The notes: a model not told the origin generated them from the letters alone. A stretch of DNA of 64,000 bases from Pseudomonas asiatica (GCF_040214835.1 NZ_CP157874.1:1926001-1990000), one strand, 5' to 3'. Counted from the first letter of the stretch, positions 1 to 13,410 are shown. Numbers and translations are program-made.

Positions 1-156
1 GGAGCTTGCGGCCTTGCTGTAGCAGTTGTCCCACGAGGAAGACAGGCCGGAGCAATTGATATGCAGGCCCTTCTTGCCCCTTTTGACCTCAGTCTTGGCC
101 GTGGCGGCACATCCAGCAATAGCCAAGATGGCCAGGATGAGCAAAATACGTTTCAT
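1..156 (-). CDS. Small lipoprotein, C-terminus beyond window edge
   Basis: Reading the minus strand from an ATG at 156 gives a protein that starts MKRILLILAILAIAGCAATA and runs off the left edge after 52 codons without a stop. The first 16 residues form a short lipoprotein signal (basic n-region, Ile/Leu core, lipobox IAGC with Cys16), so it should be a lipid-anchored envelope protein. The mature part continues with a basic stretch (KTEVKRGKKG) and holds two more cysteines in contexts NCSG and DNCYSKAA, suggesting a small disulfide-containing domain. An AGGA stretch lies just upstream of the ATG. It resembles small cysteine-containing Pseudomonas lipoproteins of the YecR kind, but the family is not certain. 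Confidence 0.72.
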   Translation of the reverse strand, partial: MKRILLILAILAIAGCAATAKTEVKRGKKGLHINCSGLSSSWDNCYSKAASS

Positions 157-346
157 TCCTGTCCTTAAATGCAGGGCGGATCAGCTGCCAGGCCCTGTCG
201 TTATCGCTTCGGTTCTTCCTGAAATTTCCCCAGCGTCCGTGTTCGGTCCAGTAGATAGCGTAAAGATGATGATTCTGTGACAGCTTAATGAGCGAGACGG
301 GTCGCTACAATCATTAATCCTGTCTCAAATGAAAATATTTCTCATA

Positions 347-1234
347 TCAGTCTGCCGCGACGGCTGGGCTGGGTTCCTTGCGCATGGACAGGGTGGTGCC
401 GACCGACGCGGTAATGATCGCCAGGATGGCCAGCCACTGGGTAATCGTCAGGACCTCGCCCAGGAACAGCAGGCCGGACAGTGCGCCGAAGGCTGGTTCG
501 ATGCTCATGAGGGTGCCGAAGGTGCGTGCCGGGATGCGCGTGAGGGCAACCATTTCCAGGCTGTAGGGCAGGGCGGTGGACAGCACCGCGACGCCCAGGG
601 CCATGGGGATCACGGCGGGAGTGAGCAATGCGCTGCCGGCGTGGGCGATACCGATGGGGGCAACGAACAGCGCGGCGACCACAACGCCCAGTGCGGCACT
701 CTGGATACCATGCTCGGCCCCGGCCCGCTGCCCGAACAGGATGTACAGTGCCCAGCACACGCCCGCGCCCAGGGCATAGGCTGCGCCGACCGGGTCGAGG
801 GCCTGCCCGCCATGGCCGGCAGGCAGCAACAGCAGCAAACCGACGATGGCCAGCGCAATCCACAGGAAGTCGATCGGCCGGCGCGAGGAGAAGATCGCCA
901 CGGCCAACGGGCCGGTGAACTCCAGTGCCACGGCGATGCCGATCGGTACCGTTTGCAGGGCCATATAGAAGAGGAAGTTCATGCCGCCCAGCGCCATGCC
1001 GTAGATGATGACGTTGCGCAGGGCGTTGCGGGTCATGCGCACCCGCCACGGGCGCAGGATCAGTAGCATGATGATGCTGGCAAAGATCAGGCGCAGGGTG
1101 GTGGTGCCTTGGGCGCCGATGAGGGGGAACATGCTTTTGGCCAGGGAGGCACCGGACTGTATCGATGCCATGGCGATGAGCAGCAGGCCGATCGGGAAGA
1201 GGGTAGCGGCCAGGCTGCGGGGCTGGGTGTTCAT
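347..1234 (-). CDS. rhtA: RhtA-like threonine/homoserine exporter (EamA family)
   Basis: A 295-residue inner-membrane protein with two EamA repeats and about ten membrane segments. It is very close to E. coli RhtA, which exports threonine, homoserine and related amino acids and is also 295 residues long. Shared blocks include MASIQSGASLAKSMFPLIGA near residue 20, VALEFTGPLAVAIFSSRRP near 100, GQRAGAEHG near 165 and ALPYSLEMVALTRIPARTFG near 225. I chose the ATG at 1234 over an in-frame start 17 codons upstream because it gives the family length. The gene stands alone, pointing away from the rRNA operon. Substrate is inferred from the family. Confidence 0.9.
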   Translation of the reverse strand: MNTQPRSLAATLFPIGLLLIAMASIQSGASLAKSMFPLIGAQGTTTLRLIFASIIMLLILRPWRVRMTRNALRNVIIYGMALGGMNFLFYMALQTVPIGIAVALEFTGPLAVAIFSSRRPIDFLWIALAIVGLLLLLPAGHGGQALDPVGAAYALGAGVCWALYILFGQRAGAEHGIQSAALGVVVAALFVAPIGIAHAGSALLTPAVIPMALGVAVLSTALPYSLEMVALTRIPARTFGTLMSIEPAFGALSGLLFLGEVLTITQWLAILAIITASVGTTLSMRKEPSPAVAAD

Positions 1235-1330
1235 TTCTGTGCAGCGATCCTTGAGCGGGGTGGGGGTGAGCAATATAGTGCGCAATTACGGCGGGTGGGG
1301 GCAAGGTGCCCGGCGTTGTATTTTCGGTCC

Positions 1331-1372
1331 CTGTGAGATCGGGCGCCGCCCACGCGGCGCTCGATCTCACAG
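1331..1372. repeat. REP-like palindrome upstream of the rRNA operon
   Basis: An imperfect inverted repeat: left arm CTGTGAGATCGGGCGCCGC, right arm GCGGCGCTCGATCTCACAG, with a few bases between. A related element lies at 42192-42272 beside the tRNA cluster. It sits within the 1235-1806 gap between rhtA and 16S rRNA, which otherwise holds only the rRNA promoter and leader. Confidence 0.75.
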
Positions 1373-1452
1373 GCGCAGCAGGTGTTGTGGCGAGCACCTG
1401 GTGGCCCTGACGCGGTCTTTTTCAAAAAAACCTAAATTATTGAAATTAAAGA

Positions 1453-1480
1453 TTGACCTCCTGAAACGCCGCCCTATAAT
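1453..1480 (+). promoter_or_regulatory. rRNA operon promoter P1
   Basis: TTGACC at 1453-1458 and a perfect TATAAT at 1475-1480, separated by 16 bp. The stretch before it is A/T-rich, as expected for an UP element. The sequence after the -10 starts GCGCACC, a GC-rich discriminator typical of growth-rate-controlled stable RNA promoters. Confidence 0.8.
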
Positions 1481-1580
1481 GCGCACCACTCCAACGCGGT
1501 AGCGAAGCAAAGCCAGCCACCCTGTTGAGTCAAGTGTTTGAAGCTAAACGAGTTTCTCGCAAAAACTTCAAAATAAACGC

Positions 1581-1608
1581 TTGACAGCAAATGAGGAAAG
1601 CGTAGAAT
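1581..1608 (+). promoter_or_regulatory. rRNA operon promoter P2
   Basis: TTGACA at 1581-1586 and TAGAAT at 1603-1608 with 16 bp between, followed by GCGCGCC. It lies about 200 bp before 16S and 128 bp after P1, the usual tandem arrangement. Confidence 0.8.
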
Positions 1609-1644
1609 GCGCGCCTCGGTTGAGACGAAAAGCTCTTAACCAAA

Positions 1645-1656
1645 CGCTCTTTAACA
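1645..1656 (+). promoter_or_regulatory. boxA antitermination site in the rRNA leader
   Basis: CGCTCTTTAACA matches the E. coli rrn leader boxA (TGCTCTTTAACA) at all but the first base. As RNA it should bind NusB/S10 and protect the operon from Rho. Confidence 0.8.
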
Positions 1657-1806
1657 AATCGAATCAAGCAATTCGTGTGGGTGCTTGTGAGTACGGACTG
1701 ATAGTCACAAAGATTATCAGCATCACAAGTGGCCATGCGAGAAATCACATAGTCATTTGAGATTGCTGAGCCAAGTTTAGGGTTTCTTAAAAACCCAAGC
1801 AGTATT

Positions 1807-3343
<1,537 letters not shown>

Positions 3344-3428
3344 ATCGACGACATCAGCCTGCTGATGAGCTCCCACACGAATTGCTTGATTCATTGTAAA
3401 AGACGATGCTGTAACGCGACCCTGTTAT

Positions 3429-3505
<77 letters not shown>

Positions 3506-3531
3506 TTACATGGTTCAGCCGTAGAATACAC

Positions 3532-3607
3532 GGGGCCATAGCTCAGCTGGGAGAGCGCCTGCCTTGCACGCAGGAGGTCAGCGGTTCGATCCCGCTTGGC
3601 TCCACCA
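3532..3607 (+). tRNA. tRNA-Ala (TGC)
   Basis: A 76-nt cloverleaf with acceptor GGGGCCA pairing TGGCTCC, anticodon TGC in CTTGCAC, T-loop GGTTCGATCCC and encoded CCA. It is the second spacer tRNA of the operon, 26 bp after tRNA-Ile. Confidence 0.96.
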
Positions 3608-3687
3608 CTTTTGCCGTACGCAGTAACTTGTCAGAACTTAGAAATGAACATTCAGTTCGAATGTTGATTTCTGACTTTTGTCAGATC

Positions 3688-3699
3688 GTTCTTTAAAAA
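3688..3699 (+). promoter_or_regulatory. boxA in the 16S-23S spacer
   Basis: GTTCTTTAAAAA in the spacer after tRNA-Ala resembles the spacer boxA of other rrn operons, which renews antitermination before 23S. Confidence 0.6.
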
Positions 3700-3850
3700 T
3701 TCGGATATGTGATAGATATAGACTGATGACCAGTTTCACTGCTGGTTGATCAGGCTAAGGTAAAATTTGTGAGTTCTGCTCGAAAGAGCAACATGCGAAT
3801 TTTCGGCGAATGTCGTCTTCACAGTATAACCAGATTGCTTGGGGTTATAT

Positions 3851-6742
<2,892 letters not shown>

Positions 6743-6879
6743 ATAACACCCAAGCAATTTGCGCGTAAGAAGCCAAATTGTGGTGGTGAAGACGAAAGAA
6801 CCGAAAGTTCGCAACATCACAAATATCGCATATCCGAATTCGCTGGGCTGTCCATCTGGACATTCTGGCAACAGAATTT

Positions 6880-6996
6880 CTTGACGACCATAGAGCATTG
6901 GAACCACCTGATCCCATCCCGAACTCAGCAGTGAAACGATGCATCGCCGATGGTAGTGTGGGGTTTCCCCATGTGAGAGTAGGTCATCGTCAAGAT
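6880..6996 (+). rRNA. rrf: 5S ribosomal RNA
   Basis: About 117 nt. The ends TTGACGACC and GGTCATCGTCAAG pair, and the internal blocks CCCATCCCGAACTCAG, GCCGATGGTAGTGTGGGG and TCCCCATGTGAGAGTAGG are typical of Pseudomonas 5S. It follows 23S by about 137 bp. Confidence 0.95.
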
Positions 6997-7005
6997 TCAT
7001 TTCGC

Positions 7006-7040
7006 AAAACCCCTATCTGCGCATGCAGGTAGGGGTTTTG
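7006..7040 (+). terminator. Rho-independent terminator of the rRNA operon
   Basis: Inverted repeat AAAACCCCTATCTGC / GCAGGTAGGGGTTTT around a 4-nt loop, followed by a T-rich tail, ten bases after 5S. Confidence 0.9.
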
Positions 7041-7076
7041 TCTTTGTGGTGCAAAAATTCCCGGGCATACGCAGTT

Positions 7077-7199
7077 CCTGTGGGAGCGGCCTTGTGTCGC
7101 GAAAGGGCCGCAACGCGGCCCCAGGATTGATGCGCAACAGTTGAAATTGCTGGGGCTGCTTTGCAGCCCTTTCGCGACACAAGGCCGCTCCCACAGGGG
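7077..7199. repeat. REP pair, GCGGCCTTGTGTCGCGA family
   Basis: Two inverted copies of TGTGGGAGCGGCCTTGTGTC plus GCGAAAGGGC, converging on short GC-rich hairpins, with about 30 bp between. Immediately after it (7199-7245) is a unit GATCGCGCCAAC...GAATTTGAGCAAG...CAGTTGCTCCCACAGG, also found at 12968-13017. The gap 7041-7350 holds these repeats and the start region of the next gene. Confidence 0.88.
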
Positions 7200-7350
7200 A
7201 TCGCGCCAACTTTTAGAATTTGAGCAAGGCAGTTGCTCCCACAGGGCCCCGCGTAGCTCTGAAAAGCAATCATGAAATGTGCGTCATTTATGCCTGACGA
7301 GTTACAGGTCAATGCTACGCTCGCGGAAATACTCAGCACGGATACCCATC

Positions 7351-9159
7351 ATGGAAATGAACTGGCACCAGGCCCTGCAAGAGAGCCTGAGCTGGCTGGC
7401 AATCGCCTCGTTCATCACCCTTGTCTGCTTCACGGCAGCCGCCACACTGGCCGTACGTTGTACGCGCTGGGGCAGCCAGTTCTGGCAGCTTGCCGGGCCC
7501 TATTTCAGTTTCAGGCGCAGTTGGCGGCCGTTACTGGTGTTCGCCCTGCTGCTGGTATTGACGCTATTCTCGGTGCGCCTGAACGTGCTGTTCTCGTTCT
7601 GGTACAACGGCTTCTACAGCGCCTTGCAAGGCCTTGACCAAGCCGCCTTCTGGTACCTGCTCGGCGTCTTCGCGGTATTGGCCACCATCCATGTGCTGCG
7701 TTCGCTGTTCACCTTCTATGTAAGCCAGGCGTTCAGCATCCAGTGGCGGGTCTGGCTGACCGAGCGCCTGACCCACGACTGGATGCACGGCGATGCCTAC
7801 TACCGTGGCCAGTTCCTTGCCGAGCCGGTGGACAACCCTGACCAGCGTATCGAACTGGACGTCAACGCCTTTGTCAGCAACTCGGTGACCCTCGCCCTGG
7901 GCGCGGTCAGCGCGCTGGTTTCACTGGTGGCGTTCACCGGCATCCTCTGGGGGCTGTCGGCGCCGCTGGCCGTCGCTGGTGTGGAGATTCCCCGGGCGAT
8001 GGTGTTTGCCGTGTACCTGTACGTCATCGTCGCCACCTGGATCGCCTTCCGCCTCGGGCGGCCGCTGATCCGCCTGAACTTCCTCAACGAAAAGCTCACC
8101 GCCAACTTCCGTTACGCGCTGATGCGTCTGCGCGAGAACGCCGAGAACATCGCTTTCTACCAGGGTGCGCAGGTCGAGCGGGGCACCTTGCTGGGCCGCT
8201 TTGGTGCCTTGATCGTGAATGCCTGGGCGCTGGTGTTCCGGAACCTGAAATTCAGTGGTTTCAACCTGGGCGTGAGCCAGGTAGCAGTGGTGTTCCCGTT
8301 CATTCTGCAGGCACCGCGCTTCTTCAGCGGGGCGATCAAGCTGGGCGACGTCATGCAGACCTCCCAGGCCTTTGGCCAGGTGCAGGATTCGCTGTCGTTC
8401 TTCCGCGAGTCGTATGATGCGTTTGCCCAGTACCGGGCTACTCTCGATCGTCTGACCGGCTTCCTCGATGCCAACGAGCAGGCAAGCGCTTTGCCGCGCG
8501 TCATCACCGAGGACCAGGAGCATGCCTTGGCGATCAGCCGCCTGCAGGTGCTGCGCCCGGACGGGCATGCCCTTATCGCCGACCTGGACCTTGACCTGCA
8601 CGCCGGCCAGGCGCTGTTGATCAAGGGGCCGTCGGGCAGCGGCAAAACCACGCTGCTGCGTGCGCTGGCAGGCCTCTGGCCGTATGCCGAGGGTGAGGTC
8701 AGGCGCCCGCTGGGCCACCAGGCGCTGTTCCTGTCGCAGCGGCCGTACCTGCCGCTGGGCGATCTGCGCGCCGTCATTGCCTACCCGGCGGCCAGCAGGC
8801 CTGAGGATGAAACGCGGATGCAGCAGGCCTTGCGCCAGGTCAACCTGGCCCACCTGGCCGAGCGACTGGACGTCAGCTGTGACTGGTCACACATTCTCTC
8901 GGTCGGTGAGCAGCAGCGCCTGGCATTTGCCCGGGTGCTGTTCAACCGGCCGCAGGTGGTGTTCCTTGACGAGTCCACTTCGGCCATGGACGAAGGGCTC
9001 GAGCATGCCCTGTATTCACTGTTGCGCACGGAAATGCCGGCGGCGTTGCTGGTCAGTGTCGGGCACCGCAGCACGCTGGCAGGTTTCCATACCCATCGGT
9101 TGGAGGTGGATGGGCATGGCGGCTGGTCGCTACTGGAGCAGCAGCCAGCGCTGGCCTAG
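7351..9159 (+). CDS. SbmA/YddA-like ABC transporter, fused membrane and ATPase
   Basis: A 602-residue half-transporter. The N-terminal two thirds holds about six membrane segments of the SbmA/BacA type, with the marker DNPDQRIELDV near residue 150, which E. coli YddA also has. The C-terminal ATPase has Walker A GPSGSGKTT, Walker B VVFLDESTSAMDE, and signature ILSVGEQQR in place of LSGGQ, the variant normal for this branch. It probably works as a homodimer at the inner membrane; the substrate (peptide, lipid or cofactor) is unknown. Start is uncertain: GTG 7279 and ATG 7312 are in frame upstream and no strong ribosome site decides. Its stop overlaps that of the convergent MFS gene. Confidence 0.85.
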   Translation: MEMNWHQALQESLSWLAIASFITLVCFTAAATLAVRCTRWGSQFWQLAGPYFSFRRSWRPLLVFALLLVLTLFSVRLNVLFSFWYNGFYSALQGLDQAAFWYLLGVFAVLATIHVLRSLFTFYVSQAFSIQWRVWLTERLTHDWMHGDAYYRGQFLAEPVDNPDQRIELDVNAFVSNSVTLALGAVSALVSLVAFTGILWGLSAPLAVAGVEIPRAMVFAVYLYVIVATWIAFRLGRPLIRLNFLNEKLTANFRYALMRLRENAENIAFYQGAQVERGTLLGRFGALIVNAWALVFRNLKFSGFNLGVSQVAVVFPFILQAPRFFSGAIKLGDVMQTSQAFGQVQDSLSFFRESYDAFAQYRATLDRLTGFLDANEQASALPRVITEDQEHALAISRLQVLRPDGHALIADLDLDLHAGQALLIKGPSGSGKTTLLRALAGLWPYAEGEVRRPLGHQALFLSQRPYLPLGDLRAVIAYPAASRPEDETRMQQALRQVNLAHLAERLDVSCDWSHILSVGEQQRLAFARVLFNRPQVVFLDESTSAMDEGLEHALYSLLRTEMPAALLVSVGHRSTLAGFHTHRLEVDGHGGWSLLEQQPALA

Positions 9160-10385
9160 TTCGGATTGTCGGTGATCGGGGCCGGCCTGAGCAATGCGAC
9201 CCCGACCAGGGTGCTGCCGGCACACGCTGCGCCAAGCAAGAATGTCGCCTTGAAGCCGACCCCGTCCCACAGCAGCCCGGCCACCACGCTGGCCACCAAC
9301 AGCGCCACGCCGGTCAGCAGGTTGAACAGGCCGAAGGCTGTACCGCGCAGTTCGGCGGGGGCGCTGTCGGCGATCATGGCGGCAAAGATGCCTTGGCTGA
9401 AACCCAGGTGCAGGCCCCAGGCAGCCACCCCCATGGCCAGCCCGGTCCAGCCCGGCAGCAGGGCCAGCAGCAGGTCGGCGGCGACCAGCAGCCCCAGCCC
9501 GGTCATCAGCACGCCGCGGCGGCCCACGCGGTCCGACAGCACCCCCGCGGGGTAGGCCGACAGCGAGTAGGCCAGGGCCATGAGCACCAGCACTGCCGGC
9601 GCCCACAGCGGCGCCAGGCCCATGTCCTGTGCGCGCAGCAGCAGAAACGCCTCGCTGAAGCGGGCGAGGGTGAACAGCGTGGCCAGGCCGATCAGCCGCC
9701 AGTAGGCCGGGCCCAGGCGGGCCAGCTCGTGCAGGGCCAGCGGTGAGCGCACCGGCCGGGTGGTGGCCGGCGTTTCAGGTTCGCGCACGAAGGCGATGAG
9801 GATGTACACGGCCACGAACGCCGGGAGCACCGCCACCCAGAACACCGTCTGGAAATGGCTCGCGGTCAGCCACATCAGCACGATCGCCAGCAACGGCCCA
9901 AGGAAGGCGCCCACGGTATCCAGCGCCTGGCGCAGGCCGAAGGCTGCACCACGCAGTTCTGCGGGCGTGACGTCGGCCACCAGCGCATCGCGCGGCGCCC
10001 CACGAATGCCTTTGCCTACCCGGTCGACGAAGCGTGCCGCGGTCAACCACTCCAGCCCGGAGGCCATGGGGAACACCGGCTTGGTCAACGCACCCAGGCC
10101 ATAGCCCAGCACCGTGAGCAGCTTGCGCTTGCCCAGCCGGTCGCTGAGGGCACCGGAAAACACCTTGGTGATCGAGGCGGTCGCCTCGGCGATACCTTCG
10201 ATAAAGCCCACCGCCACTACCGAGGTACCAAGCACGGTGACCATATACAGCGGCAGCAGTGCGTGAATCATTTCCGAGGAAATGTCCATGAACATCGACA
10301 CGAACCCCAGCGCCCAGACACTGCGAGGGATCTTCGACAGGGACCTGGTGGCGTTCGTGGCGTGGCTTTCTTCGTGGCTGCGCAT
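9156..10385 (-). CDS. MFS transporter
   Basis: A 409-residue major facilitator with twelve predicted membrane segments. Between segments 2 and 3 lies SGALSDRLGKRK and the matching motif SDRVGRRG appears in the second half, the standard MFS loop signatures. FVDRVGKGIRGAPRDALVAD near residue 110 and the paired ELRGAAFGLRQALDTVGAFLG and ELRGTAFGLFNLLTGVALLV are typical of uncharacterised Pseudomonas MFS proteins, so the substrate cannot be named. The start at 10385 is chosen because the 27 residues encoded upstream are not MFS-like, but no clear ribosome site is visible. It is divergent from the siderophore receptor gene, so a role in siderophore handling is possible. Confidence 0.83.
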   Translation of the reverse strand: MRSHEESHATNATRSLSKIPRSVWALGFVSMFMDISSEMIHALLPLYMVTVLGTSVVAVGFIEGIAEATASITKVFSGALSDRLGKRKLLTVLGYGLGALTKPVFPMASGLEWLTAARFVDRVGKGIRGAPRDALVADVTPAELRGAAFGLRQALDTVGAFLGPLLAIVLMWLTASHFQTVFWVAVLPAFVAVYILIAFVREPETPATTRPVRSPLALHELARLGPAYWRLIGLATLFTLARFSEAFLLLRAQDMGLAPLWAPAVLVLMALAYSLSAYPAGVLSDRVGRRGVLMTGLGLLVAADLLLALLPGWTGLAMGVAAWGLHLGFSQGIFAAMIADSAPAELRGTAFGLFNLLTGVALLVASVVAGLLWDGVGFKATFLLGAACAGSTLVGVALLRPAPITDNPN

Positions 10386-10519
10386 CAGGAGGCTCGGCAG
10401 AGGGCTACGTTCGAAACTGTAGGAGCCGTCACGCAGGATGCAAATCGGACAGGTGTATGCAAGCAAGAGCGCGAATAGCCGGGCTGCGCCGGCAACGCTG
10501 TCGTGTCAGCAAAGTTCCG

Positions 10520-10533
10520 TTACAAACATGTAA
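10520..10533. promoter_or_regulatory. TTACA-N4-TGTAA inverted repeat before the receptor gene
   Basis: Perfect 5-bp inverted repeat in the A/T-rich part of the divergent region 10386-10684. It could be an operator for the receptor gene. I do not see a convincing Fur box here, so the regulator is not named. Confidence 0.35.
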
Positions 10534-10684
10534 ACTTCGTAAATAAGATTTAAACTCATTTGCGAATCTCTATATTTACCATCCCTGTTGGCCACCAAAC
10601 TGTGTTTGCGAGGCCGGTGGGCGAGGGCTCCCGGTTTCCGACAGGGATGTGCCGTTTCGCTCATGAATCGCAGGAGATGTACCC

Positions 10685-12919
10685 ATGCAGTGCAAGACTT
10701 CACCCAACAGCCTGGCCCTGGCGTTCGTCGCGCTGGCGTCACCGGCCATGGTGGCCACCGTGGCCCAGGCCGAAGAACAGCGCACGGGTGAGGTGCTGGA
10801 GATGCCGGTTGCCGACAGCGCCCTGGTTATCCAGGACACCCTGGTTACCGCCGAGCGCGAGGCACGCCAGGCCCTGGGTACGTCGATCATCACCGCCGAA
10901 GACATCAAGCGCCATCCGCCGGCCAATGACCTGTCCGACATCATCCGCCGCGAGCCCGGGGTCAACCTGACCGGCAACAGCGCCAGCGGCGCGCGTGGCA
11001 ACAACCGGCAGATCGACCTGCGCGGCATGGGCCCGGAAAATACCCTGATCCTCATCGACGGCAAACCATCCAGCGCACGCAACGCCGTGCGCTATGGCTG
11101 GAACGGCGACCGCGATACCCGCGGCGAAACCAACTGGGTACCGGCAGAAGCGGTCGAGCGCATCGAGATCCTGCGTGGCCCGGCGGCCGCACGTTACGGT
11201 TCCGGCGCCATGGGCGGGGTGGTCAACATCATCACCAAGCGGCCCACCGACGAACTCAAGGGCAGCGTCAGCCTGTACACCCAGCTGCCGGAAGACAGCG
11301 CCGAGGGCGCCAGCCGCCGGGCCAACTTCAACCTGGGCGGCGGCCTGACCGACAACCTCGGCTTCCGCCTGTACGGCGGCCTGGCCAAGACCGATGCCGA
11401 CGACCTGGACATCAATGCCGGGCATGCCACCAGTGCGCTGGTGGCGGGCCGCGAAGGCGTACGCAACAAGGACATCAATGGCCTGCTGAGCTGGAAGCTG
11501 AACGACGAGCACCGCCTCGAGGCCAGTGCCGGCTACAGCCGCCAGGGTAATATCTTTGCCGGCGACACCATGAACAGCAACGGCGGTGGTGACGTCGAGT
11601 TCGTGTCCAGCCTGTACGGCCACGAAACCAATGTGATGCAGCGCAGTACCTACGACCTGACCCACCTGGGCGATTTCACCTGGGGTACCAGCAAGACCGT
11701 GCTGGCCTACGAGTACGTGCGCAACTGGCGCCTCAACGAGGGCCTGGCAGGCCGTACCGAAGGTGCCCCCAATGCCGAAGGCGCCGCCATGTCGCGCCTG
11801 CGCAACACGCGCCTGAGCAGCGAAGTGAACCTGCCATTCGCCATGAGCAGCACCGAACATGTGCTGACCCTGGGCGGCGAGTACCTGTACGAAGCGCTCA
11901 ATGACCAGGGCTCGCTGCGCCCGCAAAGCTCGGACCCTACCGGTAACGACGGGTTGGTCGGTTTCGACCGCAGCAGCTCGAAGATGACCGCCCGCAGCTA
12001 TGCGCTGTTCGTCGAGGACAACATCATTGTCGGCGACACCACCATTACCCCGGGCCTGCGTTTCGACCACCACGAAACCTTCGGCGACAACTTCAGCCCC
12101 AGCCTGAACCTGTCGCACAAGCTGACCGAAGCACTATCGGTCAAAGGCGGTATCGCGCGCGCCTACAAGACCCCGAACCTGTACCAGTCCAACCCCAACT
12201 ACTTGCTGTACAGCCGCGGCAATGGTTGCAGCGTGCAGCAGACCAACAACGGTGGCTGCTACCTGCAGGGCAACGCCGACCTCAAGCCCGAGATCAGCGT
12301 CAACAAGGAAATCGGCCTGATGTACGACCGTGGTACCTGGCGCACCAGTGCCACGTACTTTCGCAACGACTACAAGAACAAGATCGTCGGTGATACCGAT
12401 GTGTTGTACACCATCGGCACCGGCAGCCGCGTGACCCAGTGGGACAACGCCGGCAAGGCGCGGGTGGAAGGTATCGAAGGCAACCTGTTCATCGAGCTGA
12501 CCCCGGCCCTGGACTGGAACACCAACCTGACCTGGATGCTCGACAACGACAACCGCGAGACCGGCGAGCCGCTGTCGGTGATCCCGGAATACACCGTCAA
12601 CACCACCCTCGACTGGCGCGCCACCGAGAAGCTGTCGTTCCAGGTGGCGGGTACCTACTTCGGCAAGCAGAAGTCGCCGACCTTCAACGAACGCACCCAG
12701 CAAGGCTACGACAAGACCGCGCAACAGGACGTGGAAGCCTACGGCCTGGTGGACGTGAGCGCTGGTTACAAGTTCAACGCCAACTACGACGTGCGGGTGG
12801 GGGTGAACAACGTGTTCGACAAGCAGATCCTGCGTGGCGGCAACGCCAGTACTTCGGGCGCCAATACCTATAACCAGCCGGGCAGGGCGGTGTTCGCTGC
12901 GCTGAACATCAACTTCTGA
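10685..12919 (+). CDS. fepA: TonB-dependent ferric-enterobactin-type receptor
   Basis: A 744-residue outer-membrane receptor, close in length and sequence to FepA/PfeA/PirA, which import ferric catecholate siderophores. A signal peptide ends near residue 29 (VAQA-EEQ). A TonB-box-like DTLVTAE follows near 50, then the plug domain with DIIRREPGVNLTGN, LILIDGKPSSARN and ERIEILRGPAAARYGSGAMG. The barrel carries FepA hallmarks: NPNYLLYSRGNGC, GGCYLQGNADLKPE, RNDYKNKI, QWDNAGKARVEGIEG and VNNVFDKQILRGGNA, and ends in Phe. A clear CAGGAG precedes the ATG by 8 bp. The next three genes encode small inner-membrane proteins and a PepSY protein often linked to siderophore receptors. PirA and PfeA are equally possible names. 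Confidence 0.9.
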   Translation: MQCKTSPNSLALAFVALASPAMVATVAQAEEQRTGEVLEMPVADSALVIQDTLVTAEREARQALGTSIITAEDIKRHPPANDLSDIIRREPGVNLTGNSASGARGNNRQIDLRGMGPENTLILIDGKPSSARNAVRYGWNGDRDTRGETNWVPAEAVERIEILRGPAAARYGSGAMGGVVNIITKRPTDELKGSVSLYTQLPEDSAEGASRRANFNLGGGLTDNLGFRLYGGLAKTDADDLDINAGHATSALVAGREGVRNKDINGLLSWKLNDEHRLEASAGYSRQGNIFAGDTMNSNGGGDVEFVSSLYGHETNVMQRSTYDLTHLGDFTWGTSKTVLAYEYVRNWRLNEGLAGRTEGAPNAEGAAMSRLRNTRLSSEVNLPFAMSSTEHVLTLGGEYLYEALNDQGSLRPQSSDPTGNDGLVGFDRSSSKMTARSYALFVEDNIIVGDTTITPGLRFDHHETFGDNFSPSLNLSHKLTEALSVKGGIARAYKTPNLYQSNPNYLLYSRGNGCSVQQTNNGGCYLQGNADLKPEISVNKEIGLMYDRGTWRTSATYFRNDYKNKIVGDTDVLYTIGTGSRVTQWDNAGKARVEGIEGNLFIELTPALDWNTNLTWMLDNDNRETGEPLSVIPEYTVNTTLDWRATEKLSFQVAGTYFGKQKSPTFNERTQQGYDKTAQQDVEAYGLVDVSAGYKFNANYDVRVGVNNVFDKQILRGGNASTSGANTYNQPGRAVFAALNINF

Positions 12920-12923
12920 TCCA

Positions 12924-13092
12924 AGGGGCCGCTGCGCGGCCCATTCGCCGGCAAGCTAGCTCCCACAGGGATCGCGCCAACGTTTGGAATTTGAGCAAGA
13001 CAGTTGCTCCCACAGGTACCACATAGTATTCGAACCCTGTGCAATCCCTGTGGGAGCTGGCTTGCCGGCGAATGGGCTGCAAAGCAGCCCCG
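12924..13092. repeat. REP pair, TTCGCCGGCAAGC family, with embedded 47-bp unit
   Basis: Outer inverted arms GGGCCGCTGCGCGGCCCATT plus CGCCGGCAAGCTAGCTCCCA and the reverse at 13047-13090. Between them lies the unit GATCGCGCCAACGTTTGGAA through GTTGCTCCCACAGG that also occurs at 7199-7245. It lies between the receptor gene and DUF3649, so it may affect the downstream mRNA. Confidence 0.8.
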
Positions 13093-13122
13093 GATGCCCC
13101 GATCAACGCCAAGGAGCCCCCG

Positions 13123-13410
13123 ATGATCAAAGCCCCCGCCTGGCTGCAGATCCTCTCCCGCAGCTGTGCCGCACTGCTCGGCGGCTATGCCCTCAGCTAC
13201 GCCGCCAGCGCCTGCCTGGCCCGTATCCTGCCGCTGGCTGCCGCCGATGCGGTCATCGTCGCGACCCTGCCGGCCTTCATCTTCTACACCGCCGCCATCC
13301 TCTGGGCCTTCGCCTGCAGCGATGCCCTGCGTGCCTGGGCCCCGCTGGCTTTGGCCGTACCGCTTGCCCTGATCGGCTTCTGGCCGCAGGCACTGGAGTG
13401 GCTGGCATGA
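13123..13410 (+). CDS. DUF3649-like small membrane protein
   Basis: A 95-residue hydrophobic protein with three predicted membrane segments (about residues 12-35, 43-65 and 70-90). It starts MIKAPAWLQILSRSCAALLG and has the look of the DUF3649 family, small iron-related membrane proteins found next to PepSY and DUF3325 genes behind TonB receptors. The ATG at 13123 is preceded by AAGGAG at 13111-13116. Its stop overlaps the ATG of the next gene (ATGA), so the two are translationally coupled. The biochemical role is unknown; a part in a siderophore reduction complex is inferred from context. Confidence 0.8.
   Translation: MIKAPAWLQILSRSCAALLGGYALSYAASACLARILPLAAADAVIVATLPAFIFYTAAILWAFACSDALRAWAPLALAVPLALIGFWPQALEWLA

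Noticed and set aside
10386..10684. Fur box before the siderophore receptor gene
   Set aside because: The A/T-rich stretch 10534-10575 has scattered matches, but no arrangement close to GATAATGATAATCATTATC. Fur control is likely biologically, but not readable here.
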